64,000 bases of DNA from Streptomyces sp. NBC_00654 (GTDB taxonomy: Bacteria; Actinomycetota; Actinomycetes; Streptomycetales; Streptomycetaceae): NCBI RefSeq assembly GCF_026341775.1, contig NZ_JAPEOB010000001.1, positions 2,728,001 through 2,792,000 on the forward strand, written 5' to 3'. Below, in pieces: positions 9,187 through 17,369 of this stretch. The notes below the pieces were generated by a model, which saw nothing but the letters and a program-made list of their open reading frames with translations, was not told where the DNA came from and did not search any database. A program made the translations under genes and the position numbers. Each line of letters opens with the position of its first letter. The first letter of the stretch is position 1.

Positions 9187-10563
9187 TCAGCGCCATGGGC
9201 CGGTCACGGCGAACGTCGTCCCCGGCGTGTAGCAGTTGAGGAACATCGTGCCGCCGTCCGGCGAGAAGGTGACCCCCGCGAACTCGCCCCACTCCGGCTC
9301 CTCGGGCGTCCCGATGTTCTGCCGGCCGCGCGCCATCGCGTACACCTCGCCGCGGCGCGTCACACCGAGCACATGCTGTGCGCCGCCGCCGTCCTCACAC
9401 ACCATCAGCCCTCCGTCGGCGGCCAGGCAGATGTTGTCCGGGGACTCGCCGGGCAGTTGGACATCGGTGTCGGGGCCGAAGACCACGACCAGTGTGAGCC
9501 GGCGCTTCTTCGGCTCGTAGCGCCAGACCTGGCCGAAGTGGTCGGCGGCCGAGCCCTCCGAGCGGTGGGCGAAACTGGAGACGAAGTAGACGGACGAGCC
9601 GCCCCAGTAACAGCCCTCCAGCTTCTGGGCGTGCGTGATGCCCTTCGGCCCGAAGTCCTGGAGCCTGATCGGTGTCTCGGCGGCCAGCGGATCGGGTACG
9701 GGAACCCACTCGACCCGGTCGAAGCTCGCACCGGTCTCCTGGACGACGGAGAGGTCGGGCAGGCCCGGTACCCGCATCGCCTCCAGCGCGCCGCCGGCCC
9801 GCAGCGAACCGGTGCCGCCGAGCGGCTTCTCCGGCAGGAAGCGGTAGAAGAGCCCGAACGGCTTCTCGAACGCGTCCTCCGTCTCGTACACGATCCCGTT
9901 CTTGGGATCGACCGCGACGGCCTCGTGCTGGAAGCGGCCCATCGCGGTCAGCGGTACGGCCCCGGTGCGGCGCGGATCGGCGCCGTCCACCTCGAAGATG
10001 AAGCCGTGGTCCTTGGTGTAGCCGTTGGTCCCGGCCTTGTCCTCGGTCTCCTCGCAGGTCAGCCAGGTGCGCCAGGGGGTGGGCCCGCCCGCGCAGTTCA
10101 CCGCCGTACCGGCGATGGCGACGCGTTCGCCGAGCACTCTGCCGCGGCCGTCCAGTTCGAGGGCCGTACAGCCGCCCTTGCCCATCGGGTCGTACGTGAG
10201 CCCTTCCACGGTCGGGACGCCGATCCTGCCGGTGACCCGGTTCTCGTGGTTGCGGACGAGATGGACGCGGCCGTGCCGGCCCGCGAAGGCGGCCATCCCG
10301 TCGTGGTTGCTGGGTACCGGGCCTTCGCCGGAGCGCAGCGGTTCGCCCTCCCGGGACAGCACCCGGTAGCGGAATCCTCTCGGCAGGTCGAGCAGGCCGT
10401 CAGGGTCGGTGACGAGGGGACCGTAGCCGCTGTGGCCACGGGCGGCCGCGGTGCCCGCGAAGAGTTCGGAGAAGGCCCCGGCGAAGGCGATCGAGGCGGC
10501 GGTCGCGCCGCTGCCGGCCAGGACCTGTCGTCGTGTGGCGAGTCGTCGTGGTGCTGAGGACAT
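9187..10563 (-). CDS. PhoX-like/DUF839 secreted protein (Tat signal)
   Basis: 458 residues. A twin-arginine signal (RRLATRRQVLAGSGATAASI) heads a PhoX/DUF839 beta-propeller: LVRNHENRVTG, PWRTWLTCEETED, RFQHEAVAVDP, VYETEDAFEKPFGLFYRFLP and SPDNICLAADGGLMVCEDG are typical. PhoX enzymes are calcium- and iron-dependent alkaline phosphatases exported folded by Tat, giving phosphate from organic esters. Members of the wider DUF839 group are not all proven phosphatases, so the exact activity is inferred. ATG at 10563 sits just before the twin-Arg segment; longer in-frame starts are less likely. No Pho box was identified with certainty. Confidence 0.87.
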   Translation of the reverse strand: MSSAPRRLATRRQVLAGSGATAASIAFAGAFSELFAGTAAARGHSGYGPLVTDPDGLLDLPRGFRYRVLSREGEPLRSGEGPVPSNHDGMAAFAGRHGRVHLVRNHENRVTGRIGVPTVEGLTYDPMGKGGCTALELDGRGRVLGERVAIAGTAVNCAGGPTPWRTWLTCEETEDKAGTNGYTKDHGFIFEVDGADPRRTGAVPLTAMGRFQHEAVAVDPKNGIVYETEDAFEKPFGLFYRFLPEKPLGGTGSLRAGGALEAMRVPGLPDLSVVQETGASFDRVEWVPVPDPLAAETPIRLQDFGPKGITHAQKLEGCYWGGSSVYFVSSFAHRSEGSAADHFGQVWRYEPKKRRLTLVVVFGPDTDVQLPGESPDNICLAADGGLMVCEDGGGAQHVLGVTRRGEVYAMARGRQNIGTPEEPEWGEFAGVTFSPDGGTMFLNCYTPGTTFAVTGPWR

Positions 10564-10799
10564 GAGGCAACTCCCTGTTGGCGGACAGGTGAAGTGACCC
10601 GCATGTGTGTACCACGGGTGGTGCCGCACGGGAACCACGCGGACCACCGTGGCCTGTGGTGTCGCGGGGTACTGAAGTGCCCGCAGGTGCGTGGAGGCGC
10701 GGGTGATGCGTGGCGGTGCCCGCCGGGCCGCGTGCCCGCCGGGCAGGCCCCCCGGCCCCGGCCGCAGTCACCGGCCGCCGGGCCCGGGAGGCCCCGGGG

Positions 10800-11225
10800 T
10801 CAGGCCAGGGAAGCCGTGAGGGTGATCGTCGTACCCGTCAGCGCCTGGCTGACCGGGCAGTTCGCCTTGGCGTCCTCGGCCGCCTTCACGAAGCCCTCCT
10901 CTCCGAGACCGGGCACCTCGCCCTCGACGGTGAGGTGGATACCGGTGATGCCGGTGCCGGGCTGGAAGGTGACCTCGGCCTTGGTGTTCAGCCGGGTCGG
11001 CGGGGTGCCGGCCGTGGCCAGACCGTTGGACAGCGCCATCGAGAAGCAGCTGGAGTGCGCGGCCGCGATCAGCTCCTCGGGGCTCGTCCTGCCGTTCGCC
11101 TTCTCCGCGCGCGAGGGCCAGGAGACCTCGTACTCGCCGATGCCGGAGGAGTCGAAGGTGACGACGCCCTTGCCCTCGATCAGGTTGCCTTCCCAGACCG
11201 TGTGCGCCTGACGCGTGGTAGCCAT
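10800..11225 (-). CDS. OsmC family peroxiredoxin-like protein
   Basis: 141 residues of the OsmC/Ohr family. The two conserved reactive Cys are present: C60 in AAHSSCFSMAL and C123 in ANCPVSQAL, with the activating Arg-Thr-Ser-Pro-Glu-Glu (RTSPEELIAAA) before the first. Such proteins reduce organic hydroperoxides; the sequence type (EGNLIEGKG at the start) is OsmC rather than Ohr. The ATG at 11225 is preceded by GAAGGGATC at good spacing; a TTG five codons upstream is possible but weaker. Minus-strand neighbour of zapE, about 95 bases away. Confidence 0.92.
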   Translation of the reverse strand: MATTRQAHTVWEGNLIEGKGVVTFDSSGIGEYEVSWPSRAEKANGRTSPEELIAAAHSSCFSMALSNGLATAGTPPTRLNTKAEVTFQPGTGITGIHLTVEGEVPGLGEEGFVKAAEDAKANCPVSQALTGTTITLTASLA

Positions 11226-11318
11226 GCTGGATCCCTTCAAACGGTGTGCGCGGTTGTACGGGATGTACGAGGCACGCCCTCGTGCCTCACGGTTGTTACG
11301 CCGTTACGCTCCCCGAAC

Positions 11319-12410
11319 CTACTGCGCCACCAGCCCCTTCGCGTCACGTGCCAGCGCCGTCAGCCGGGAGATGGCTCGGAAGTACTTCTTCCGGTACCCG
11401 CCGTTCAGCATTTCTTCGCTGAACAGCCGGTCGAACGGCAGTCCGGAGGCGAGCACCGGAACCTCCCGGTCGTACAGCCGGTCCGCGAGCACCACCAGGC
11501 GCAGCGCCGTCGACTGGTCGGGCACCGGCTGCACATCGGTGAGGCAGACCGCGGAGATCCCGTCGGTCAGCGCGCCGTACCGGCTCGGATGGACCCGCGC
11601 CAGATGGTCGAGGAGCCCGGGGAAGTCGTCGAGGGAGGCGCCCGGCGCGGCGTACGCGGCCGCGGTGACCTGCTCGTCGGAGTACGGCGGCGGGGCGTCG
11701 GGCAGCCCCCGGTGCCGGTAGTCCTCGCCGTCGATGCGCAGCGGGCGGAAGTGCGAGGACAGCCCCTGGATCTCGCGCAGGAAGTCGGCGGCGGCGAACC
11801 GGCCCTCGCCGAGCTTGCCCGGCAGCGTGTTGGAGGTCGCGGCCAGCGCGACCCCCGCCTCCACCAGCCTGCTGAGCAGCGAGGACACCAGCACCGTGTC
11901 GCCCGGGTCGTCCAGCTCGAACTCGTCGATGCACAGCAGCCGGTGCCCGCTGAGCGTCCGTACGGTCTGCTGGAAGCCCAGCGCGCCGACCAGGTTCGTC
12001 AGCTCGACGAACGTACCGAAGGCCTTGAGCGACGGAGCCGCAGGCGTGGCGTGCCAGAGGGAGGCCAGCAGATGGGTCTTGCCCACGCCGTAGCCGCCGT
12101 CGAGATACACCCCGCGCGGCCCGGCCGGCGCGACGGGCTTCTTGCTGAACCATTTGCGCTTACCCGCACCCGTGGCGTGCGCCCCGCCGAGCCCGGCGGC
12201 GAACTCGGCGAGCACCGTGACCGCCTCGGTCTGACTCGGCTGGTTCGGGTCGGGTACGTACGTATCGAAGCGCACCGAGTCGAAGCGCGGCGGCGGCACC
12301 ATCTCGGCGACCAGCCGGTCGGCGGGGACGTGCGGCTCGCGGGCGCACAGGGACAGCGGGGCCGTTTCAGCTATGGGGCTCTGCCCCGGAACGGCGGTGG
12401 AGGACGACAC
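11319..12410 (-). CDS. zapE: Cell division ATPase ZapE/AFG1-like
   Basis: 363 residues, AFG1/ZapE AAA-type ATPase. Walker A GGYGVGKT at 105-112 and Walker B LLCIDEFELDD are clear, with the sensor region ALAATSNTLPGKLGEGRF. In Escherichia coli ZapE destabilises FtsZ rings; in actinobacteria the role is inferred. The GTG start at 12410 lies only 37 bases from the divergently transcribed RibD-like gene, so the promoters must overlap. The N-terminal 35 residues are variable and a later start at MVPPPRF cannot be excluded. Confidence 0.9.
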   Translation of the reverse strand: MSSSTAVPGQSPIAETAPLSLCAREPHVPADRLVAEMVPPPRFDSVRFDTYVPDPNQPSQTEAVTVLAEFAAGLGGAHATGAGKRKWFSKKPVAPAGPRGVYLDGGYGVGKTHLLASLWHATPAAPSLKAFGTFVELTNLVGALGFQQTVRTLSGHRLLCIDEFELDDPGDTVLVSSLLSRLVEAGVALAATSNTLPGKLGEGRFAAADFLREIQGLSSHFRPLRIDGEDYRHRGLPDAPPPYSDEQVTAAAYAAPGASLDDFPGLLDHLARVHPSRYGALTDGISAVCLTDVQPVPDQSTALRLVVLADRLYDREVPVLASGLPFDRLFSEEMLNGGYRKKYFRAISRLTALARDAKGLVAQ

Positions 12411-12447
12411 AACTCTCCACCTTAAGCGCCATGCCAGACTGCACGGT

Positions 12448-13233
12448 ATGCGAAGCCTGTTCCCTGTGACGGACCTGACAACCAGCGAGAACGCCGGGAC
12501 CGGCGCTCGGCCCGACGGCGAATGGAGCCTGGACGAGCTGGCCGACGCCTACGCCTATCCCGAGGGGGACGGCCCCTGGCTGCGCGCCAACATGGTTTCC
12601 ACGCTCGACGGGGCCGCCCAGCACGACGGCCGCTCGCAGGGCATCTCCTGCGCCTCCGACATGCGGATCTTCGGCACCCTGCGGGGTCTCGCCGACGTGG
12701 TGATCGCGGGTGCGGAGACCGTACGGCTGGAGGGCTACCGGCCCGCCCGCGCCCGGGAGGCCTTCGCGGCGCGCCGGGCGGCCGCCGGGCAGGGGCCCGC
12801 GCCCGCCATCGCCGTGGTGAGCGGAAGCCTGGACCTGGACTTCTCCTTGCCGCTCTTCACCGAGCCGCTGGTTCCGACCCTGGTGGTGACCGGTGCGGGG
12901 GCGCCGCAGGCCAGGATCGACGCGGCCCGCGGGGCGGGCGCCGAGGTGGTGATCGCGGGGGAGGGGACCCGGGTGGATCCCGCCAGGGCCGTACGTGAGC
13001 TCGCGGACCGCGGCCTGACCCGGCTGCTGACGGAGGGCGGGCCCCGGCTGCTCGGGCAGTTCGTGGCGGCCGGCGTGCTGGACGAGCTGTGTCTGACGGT
13101 CTCCCCGATGCTGACCGCGGGGGATGCCCAGCGGATCGCGGGCGGCCCCTCCGTAGCGGTGCCGGAACGATTCGCCTTGGCGTCCGTGCTGGAGGAGGCC
13201 GGGTTCCTGTTCACTCGATACCGTCGGATCTGA
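12448..13233 (+). CDS. Pyrimidine reductase family protein (RibD C-terminal domain)
   Basis: 261 residues made of a single RibD_C/dihydrofolate-reductase-like domain: WLRANMVSTLDGAAQHDGRS at the substrate and NADPH region, ADVVIAGAETVRLEGYRP, and the closing LLTEGGPRLLGQFVAAGVLDELCLTVSP. In riboflavin synthesis this domain reduces the ribosyl-pyrimidine intermediate, but stand-alone actinobacterial copies like this one are not next to rib genes and may act on another pyrimidine-like substrate. ATG at 12448 fits the family start; divergent from zapE. Confidence 0.88.
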   Translation: MRSLFPVTDLTTSENAGTGARPDGEWSLDELADAYAYPEGDGPWLRANMVSTLDGAAQHDGRSQGISCASDMRIFGTLRGLADVVIAGAETVRLEGYRPARAREAFAARRAAAGQGPAPAIAVVSGSLDLDFSLPLFTEPLVPTLVVTGAGAPQARIDAARGAGAEVVIAGEGTRVDPARAVRELADRGLTRLLTEGGPRLLGQFVAAGVLDELCLTVSPMLTAGDAQRIAGGPSVAVPERFALASVLEEAGFLFTRYRRI

Positions 13234-13369
13234 TACTTAACGGAATTTCCCGTTCCGGTTAGCTTCGGATGGGCACACTTAGTCCAGCAGACCCCGTGCT
13301 GACGCGGGGAAGGATGGTTTCAGCAGCGGCCGGCGACGGTCGATGAGATGGAGCGGAAGGGCCCCTGAC

Positions 13370-13840
13370 GTGTTCACCAGCGTTTTGATGATCGAGAAGC
13401 CCCTCACCCCCGAGGACGTGGACTTCGTCACCACCCTGCATGGCGACGAGCAGATCTCGTTCGTGGTCCTGATGCAGCCGCGCGGCGACCAGGCCGACGT
13501 ACTGCTGCGTGCGATCGACGACGTGGCCATGGGGGAGCTGAGGGACGCGGCCCGTGAGGGCGAGGAACCGGAAGGCAAGGACGCCGTGGCACCCGCCGAA
13601 CTGGCGCTTGAATTCTCGCTCCGGGCCCTGCGCGAGGCCGGATCCGAAGCGGTCGGACAGGTGATCGAGGACCACCCCCTGAACAAGCTGAAGTCCGTGG
13701 TGGAGGACGCGAGAGCGGACGAGGTCATCGTGCTGACCGCACCGCACTACGTGGAGGAGTTCTTCCACCGGGACTGGGCCTCCCGGGCCCGTCACAAGGT
13801 CGGCGTACCGGTGCTCAAGCTCTTCGCGCACAGCGAATAG
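13370..13840 (+). CDS. Conserved hypothetical protein upstream of murC
   Basis: 156 residues from GTG 13370, which has GGAAGGG about eight bases before it. The sequence has alternating strands and helices (SFVVLMQPRGDQADVLLRAID, DEVIVLTAPHYVEEFFHRDW) ending in a conserved-looking ARHKVGVPVLKLFAHSE, reminiscent of a small Rossmann-like or universal-stress-like fold. I do not recognise a characterised family. It ends 73 bases before murC on the same strand, so cotranscription with murC and msrB is plausible. Confidence 0.8.
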   Translation: MFTSVLMIEKPLTPEDVDFVTTLHGDEQISFVVLMQPRGDQADVLLRAIDDVAMGELRDAAREGEEPEGKDAVAPAELALEFSLRALREAGSEAVGQVIEDHPLNKLKSVVEDARADEVIVLTAPHYVEEFFHRDWASRARHKVGVPVLKLFAHSE

Positions 13841-13913
13841 GCTGGGGGACCGTCACTCGGCCGGGTTCGCAGCGAACCGGCGCCGACTCGTACCGACCCT
13901 GGGAGACACGCGC

Positions 13914-15308
13914 ATGGCACCCGGTATTCCTGCCGCCATGGAACGGCCGCACTTCATCGGCATCGGCGGCGCCGGAATGTCGGGCATCGCGAAGATCCTG
14001 GCCCAGCGGGGAGCCGAGGTGGCGGGCAGCGACGCCAAGGAGTCACCCACCGCCGAGGCACTGCGCGCGCTGGGGGCGACCGTCCACATCGGGCACGCCG
14101 CCGCCCACCTGGCCGACGACGCGTCCTGCGTGGTCGTCTCCAGTGCCATCCGCGCCGACAACCCCGAGCTGGTCCGCGCGGCCGAGCTGGACGTCCCGGT
14201 GGTGCACCGCTCCGACGCCCTGGCCGCCCTGATGACGGGCCTCCGGGCCATCGCGGTGGCGGGCACCCACGGCAAGACGACCGCCACGTCGATGCTCGCC
14301 GTCGCCCTGTCGGAGCTGTCCCTCGACCCCTCGTACGCCATCGGCGGCGACCTGGAGGGCCCCGGCACCAACGCCACCCACGGCAGCGGGAACATCTTCG
14401 TCGCCGAGGCGGACGAGAGCGACCGCAGCTTCCAGAAGTACGACCCCGAGGTTGCCATCGTCCTCAACGTCGAGCTGGACCACCACGCGAACTACGCCTC
14501 GATGGACGAGATCTACGAGTCCTTCGAGACCTTCGTCGGCAAGGTCGTCCCCGGCGGCACCCTGGTGATCGCCGCCGACCAGCCCGGCGCGGTCGAGCTC
14601 ACCCGGCGGGTCCGCGACCTCTCCTCGCTGAACGTCGTCACCTACGGGGAGTCCGAGACCGCCGACGTACGCGTCCACAAGGTCACCCCGCGCGGGCTGA
14701 CCAGCGAGGTCACGGTCGTCCTGAACGGGAAGTTCCTCACGTTCACCGTCTCCGTACCCGGCCGCCACTACGCCCACAACGCCGTCGCCGCGCTGGCCGC
14801 CGGTGTCGCGCTGGGCATCCCCGCCCACAACCTCGCGTCCGCGCTCGGCAAGTACACCGGGGTCAAGCGCCGCCTCCAGCTCAAGGGCGAGGCGGCGGGC
14901 GTCCAGGTCATCGACAGCTACGCGCACCACCCCACCGAGATGACCGCCGACCTGGAGGCCATGCGCGGCGCCGCGGCGGACGCCCGCCTCCTGGTCGTCT
15001 TCCAGCCCCACCTCTTCTCCCGCACCCAGGAGCTGGGCACCGAGATGGGCCAGGCGCTGGCGCTGGCCGACGCCTCCGTGGTCCTGGACATCTACCCGGC
15101 CCGCGAGGACCCGATCCCCGGCATCACCAGCACCCTGATCATCGACGCCGCCAGGGCGGCGGGCGCCGATGTCGCCGCCGTCCACGACAAGGCCACGATC
15201 CCCGAGGTCATCGCGGGAATGGCCAAGCCCGGCGATCTCGTTCTCACCATGGGGGCGGGCGATGTCACGGACCTCGGCCCGCAGATTCTGGACCACCTGT
15301 CGAGCTGA
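13914..15308 (+). CDS. murC: UDP-N-acetylmuramate--L-alanine ligase
   Basis: 464 residues. N-terminal UDP-binding Rossmann motif HFIGIGGAGMSGIAKIL, ATP-binding P-loop GTHGKTT at 117-123, the ENIFVAEADESDRSF-type central motif (NIFVAEADESDRSF), NVELDHHANY, and C-terminal DSYAHHPTEM and VVFQPHLFSRT. These are diagnostic of MurC, which adds L-alanine to UDP-MurNAc in the cytosol, the first amino acid of the peptidoglycan stem. It lies away from the dcw cluster, as commonly seen in Streptomyces. msrB follows after 10 bases. Confidence 0.97.
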   Translation: MAPGIPAAMERPHFIGIGGAGMSGIAKILAQRGAEVAGSDAKESPTAEALRALGATVHIGHAAAHLADDASCVVVSSAIRADNPELVRAAELDVPVVHRSDALAALMTGLRAIAVAGTHGKTTATSMLAVALSELSLDPSYAIGGDLEGPGTNATHGSGNIFVAEADESDRSFQKYDPEVAIVLNVELDHHANYASMDEIYESFETFVGKVVPGGTLVIAADQPGAVELTRRVRDLSSLNVVTYGESETADVRVHKVTPRGLTSEVTVVLNGKFLTFTVSVPGRHYAHNAVAALAAGVALGIPAHNLASALGKYTGVKRRLQLKGEAAGVQVIDSYAHHPTEMTADLEAMRGAAADARLLVVFQPHLFSRTQELGTEMGQALALADASVVLDIYPAREDPIPGITSTLIIDAARAAGADVAAVHDKATIPEVIAGMAKPGDLVLTMGAGDVTDLGPQILDHLSS

Positions 15309-15318
15309 GGAGCCAGAC

Positions 15319-15726
15319 GTGTCGTACGACGTCGAGAAGCCGGACGAGCAGTGGCGGGCGGAACTCTCGCCCTCCGAGTACGCGGTGCTGCGCCAGGCCG
15401 GCACCGAGCCCGCCTTCGTGGGTGAGTACACCGACACCAAGACGGCGGGGATCTACTCCTGCCGGGCCTGCGGCGCGGAGCTGTTCCGCTCCGACACCAA
15501 ATTCGAGTCGCACTGCGGCTGGCCGTCCTTCTACGACCCGAAGGACACCGACGCGGTCGAGCTGATCCAGGACCGCAGCCACGGCATGGTCCGCACCGAG
15601 GTGCGCTGCGCCCGCTGCGGCTCCCACCTGGGACACGTCTTCGAGGGCGAGGGCTACCCCACTCCCACGGACCAGCGCTACTGCATCAACTCGATCTCGC
15701 TCACGCTGGCGCCGGACGAGAGCTGA
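15319..15726 (+). CDS. msrB: Peptide-methionine (R)-S-oxide reductase MsrB
   Basis: 135 residues. Structural zinc Cys pairs C48/C51 (CRAC) and C97/C100 (CARC), substrate-binding ESHCGWPSF, and catalytic C122 in RYCINSISL. Reduces the R-epimer of methionine sulfoxide in proteins. GTG 15319 is preceded by GAGGAG at correct spacing and begins 10 bases after murC, so the two are likely cotranscribed. Confidence 0.96.
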   Translation: MSYDVEKPDEQWRAELSPSEYAVLRQAGTEPAFVGEYTDTKTAGIYSCRACGAELFRSDTKFESHCGWPSFYDPKDTDAVELIQDRSHGMVRTEVRCARCGSHLGHVFEGEGYPTPTDQRYCINSISLTLAPDES

Positions 15727-15741
15727 CGCCGGACGAGAGCC

Positions 15742-15764
15742 GGCGCCGGACGAGAGCCGGCGCC
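15742..15764. terminator. Hairpin between convergent msrB and the 15.8-kb gene
   Basis: Perfect 8-bp stem (ggcgccgg / ccggcgcc) with loop acgagag, 15 bases after the msrB stop. It sits inside a short direct repeat (gccggacgagag three times from 15707). Likely a two-way terminator. Confidence 0.55.
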
Positions 15765-15793
15765 TCCGGGCAGCCGGAACCGCCGAGGCCGGG

Positions 15794-16264
15794 TCATTCC
15801 TCCTCGGCGGTTTCCGCCGTCTCGGAACGCAGCAGCGGGTGGATGACGCCGGGGAACACCCGCGCCCGCACGACCTCCTGCGCCGACCCGCCCTGCACCA
15901 CCGTCTCGGCCACGCCCCACGGGCGGCCCGCCAGGTGCACGGTCAGGGTGTACGAGGACGAGCAGCCGGTGCACTCGTACCGGTCCGCCCAGGTCTCCAC
16001 GTCCGTGACACTGCCCGGGTACCGCTTCACATGCAGATGCCAGGCATGGCAGTGACCGCACTTCTCGCCCGGCTCACAGGTCCCGCCGCACGGACACGGC
16101 ACGTCCAGGGACTCCGCCGGACGCCAGCGCTGCACGAGCACCGCTTCACGGGTGGCGCCCATGTCCTTCATGGCCTTGAGATTGCGGGCGGCGACGTTGT
16201 ACGACTCGCCGGTGGCGGCCATCCGGTCCCGGATCACGTCCTTGCGTCCGCGGTTGGTCGTCAT
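15794..16264 (-). CDS. Hypothetical protein with Cys/His cluster
   Basis: 156 residues from ATG 16264, preceded by a strong AGGAGG. The N-terminal 60 residues are helical and basic (GRKDVIRDRMAATGESYNVA). The middle carries a dense cluster, CPCGGTCEPGEKCGHCHAWH, followed by YECTGC, together giving eight Cys and several His that could bind zinc or other metal ions. No named family recognised. Downstream end faces msrB across a hairpin. Confidence 0.8.
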   Translation of the reverse strand: MTTNRGRKDVIRDRMAATGESYNVAARNLKAMKDMGATREAVLVQRWRPAESLDVPCPCGGTCEPGEKCGHCHAWHLHVKRYPGSVTDVETWADRYECTGCSSSYTLTVHLAGRPWGVAETVVQGGSAQEVVRARVFPGVIHPLLRSETAETAEEE

Positions 16265-16358
16265 GCTGCTCCTCCTGGGGTTCACGCAGCCCGCCAGGAG
16301 GCCCACGAGATCGGTACTCCTAAAGGTACCCGCACCAGCCGCGGGGCCTGTCCGGGCC

Positions 16359-16389
16359 TGAGGCCCCGTCCCTCCGGGACGGGGCCTCA
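16359..16389 (-). terminator. Strong hairpin terminator after the methyltransferase gene
   Basis: Perfect 14-bp stem (tgaggccccgtccc and its complement) with a 3-base loop, 61 bases past the stop of the methyltransferase gene on the minus strand. It also shields the 15.8-kb gene from read-through. Confidence 0.75.
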
Positions 16390-16449
16390 GGGGGGCTCAC
16401 ATCCGGGCACACCGAGCCCCGGCGCAAGCATCTGCGGACCCCTCTGTTC

Positions 16450-17229
16450 TCACAGCCGCCGCACGCGCAGCACGGCGGTCCGCATCGGGAGGTCGAACTC
16501 GCCGTCGGCGGTCTCCGGTCTGCCCGCGAGGAACGCGCGGATCCGGCCGAGCGCGGCCTCACGTTCCCCTTCCGGCATGACCAGCATCCCCGCACGCGTC
16601 GCGAGGGTCGCGACGAGGGAGTCGGCGGTACGACGCTGCCCGTGCAGGAACTCGGCCTGCTCCGGCGAGCCGAACCGGGCGGCCCCACCGGTCTTCGGCA
16701 GGTGCATGTCCGCCGTCTGCGCGCGCCAGGCGGCAGGCGTGTCACGCGGGCCGATGGCAGCGCTCCCACTGATCCGCGCGAGCCCGGCAACCCAGTCGAC
16801 CTGGTCGTCCATGACGTTCCACAGCCCGGCCAGGGTGCCACCGGGCGCGAGAACCCTGGCGATCTCGGGTCCGGCGACGGCCATGTCGAACCAGTGCATG
16901 GCATTGCCGGCCAGCACGGCATCGACGGACGCGTCCGGCAGCGGAATCGCCTCGGCGCTCCCCGACAGGGCACGGACGGCAGGCAGCGCGCGGCGCAGCT
17001 CGGTCAGCATCGCCGCGTCGGGCTCGACCGCGACGACCTCGGCGCCCAGCGCGGCCGGCGTGGCGGTCAGCTTGCCCGTTCCGGCGCCGAGGTCGAGCAC
17101 CCGCCGGCCCGGCGCGGACTCAAGCGCCCAGCGCACCGCTGCCTGCGCGTAGTCCGGGCGGTGTTCGGCGTAGGCGGCCGCGGCCGCGCCGAACGAAGAG
17201 CTGTGAAGTAACCGTTCGTTGTTTTCCAC
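16450..17229 (-). CDS. Class I SAM-dependent methyltransferase
   Basis: 259 residues. N-terminal FGAAAAAYAEHRPDYAQAAVRW is the opening of the UbiE-like group; motif I is VLDLGAGTGKLT (SAM-binding), the acidic VVAVEPDAAML ends strand 2, and PLPDASVDAVLAGNAMHWF and RVLAPGGTLAGLWN complete the fold. The substrate is unknown. Single gene with its own terminator. Confidence 0.9.
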   Translation of the reverse strand: MENNERLLHSSSFGAAAAAYAEHRPDYAQAAVRWALESAPGRRVLDLGAGTGKLTATPAALGAEVVAVEPDAAMLTELRRALPAVRALSGSAEAIPLPDASVDAVLAGNAMHWFDMAVAGPEIARVLAPGGTLAGLWNVMDDQVDWVAGLARISGSAAIGPRDTPAAWRAQTADMHLPKTGGAARFGSPEQAEFLHGQRRTADSLVATLATRAGMLVMPEGEREAALGRIRAFLAGRPETADGEFDLPMRTAVLRVRRL

Positions 17230-17369
17230 CCGGACACCTTAGAGCGACCGGCGAAACGGGGGACGGCCTTCACGACGTCGGTGATCCGGTCGGGAGCGGG
17301 GGACGGCCGCTTCTCCAGCCGGGAGACGATCGACGCTCCCACCCATGGGATGTCCGTCAGGTCCGTAGG

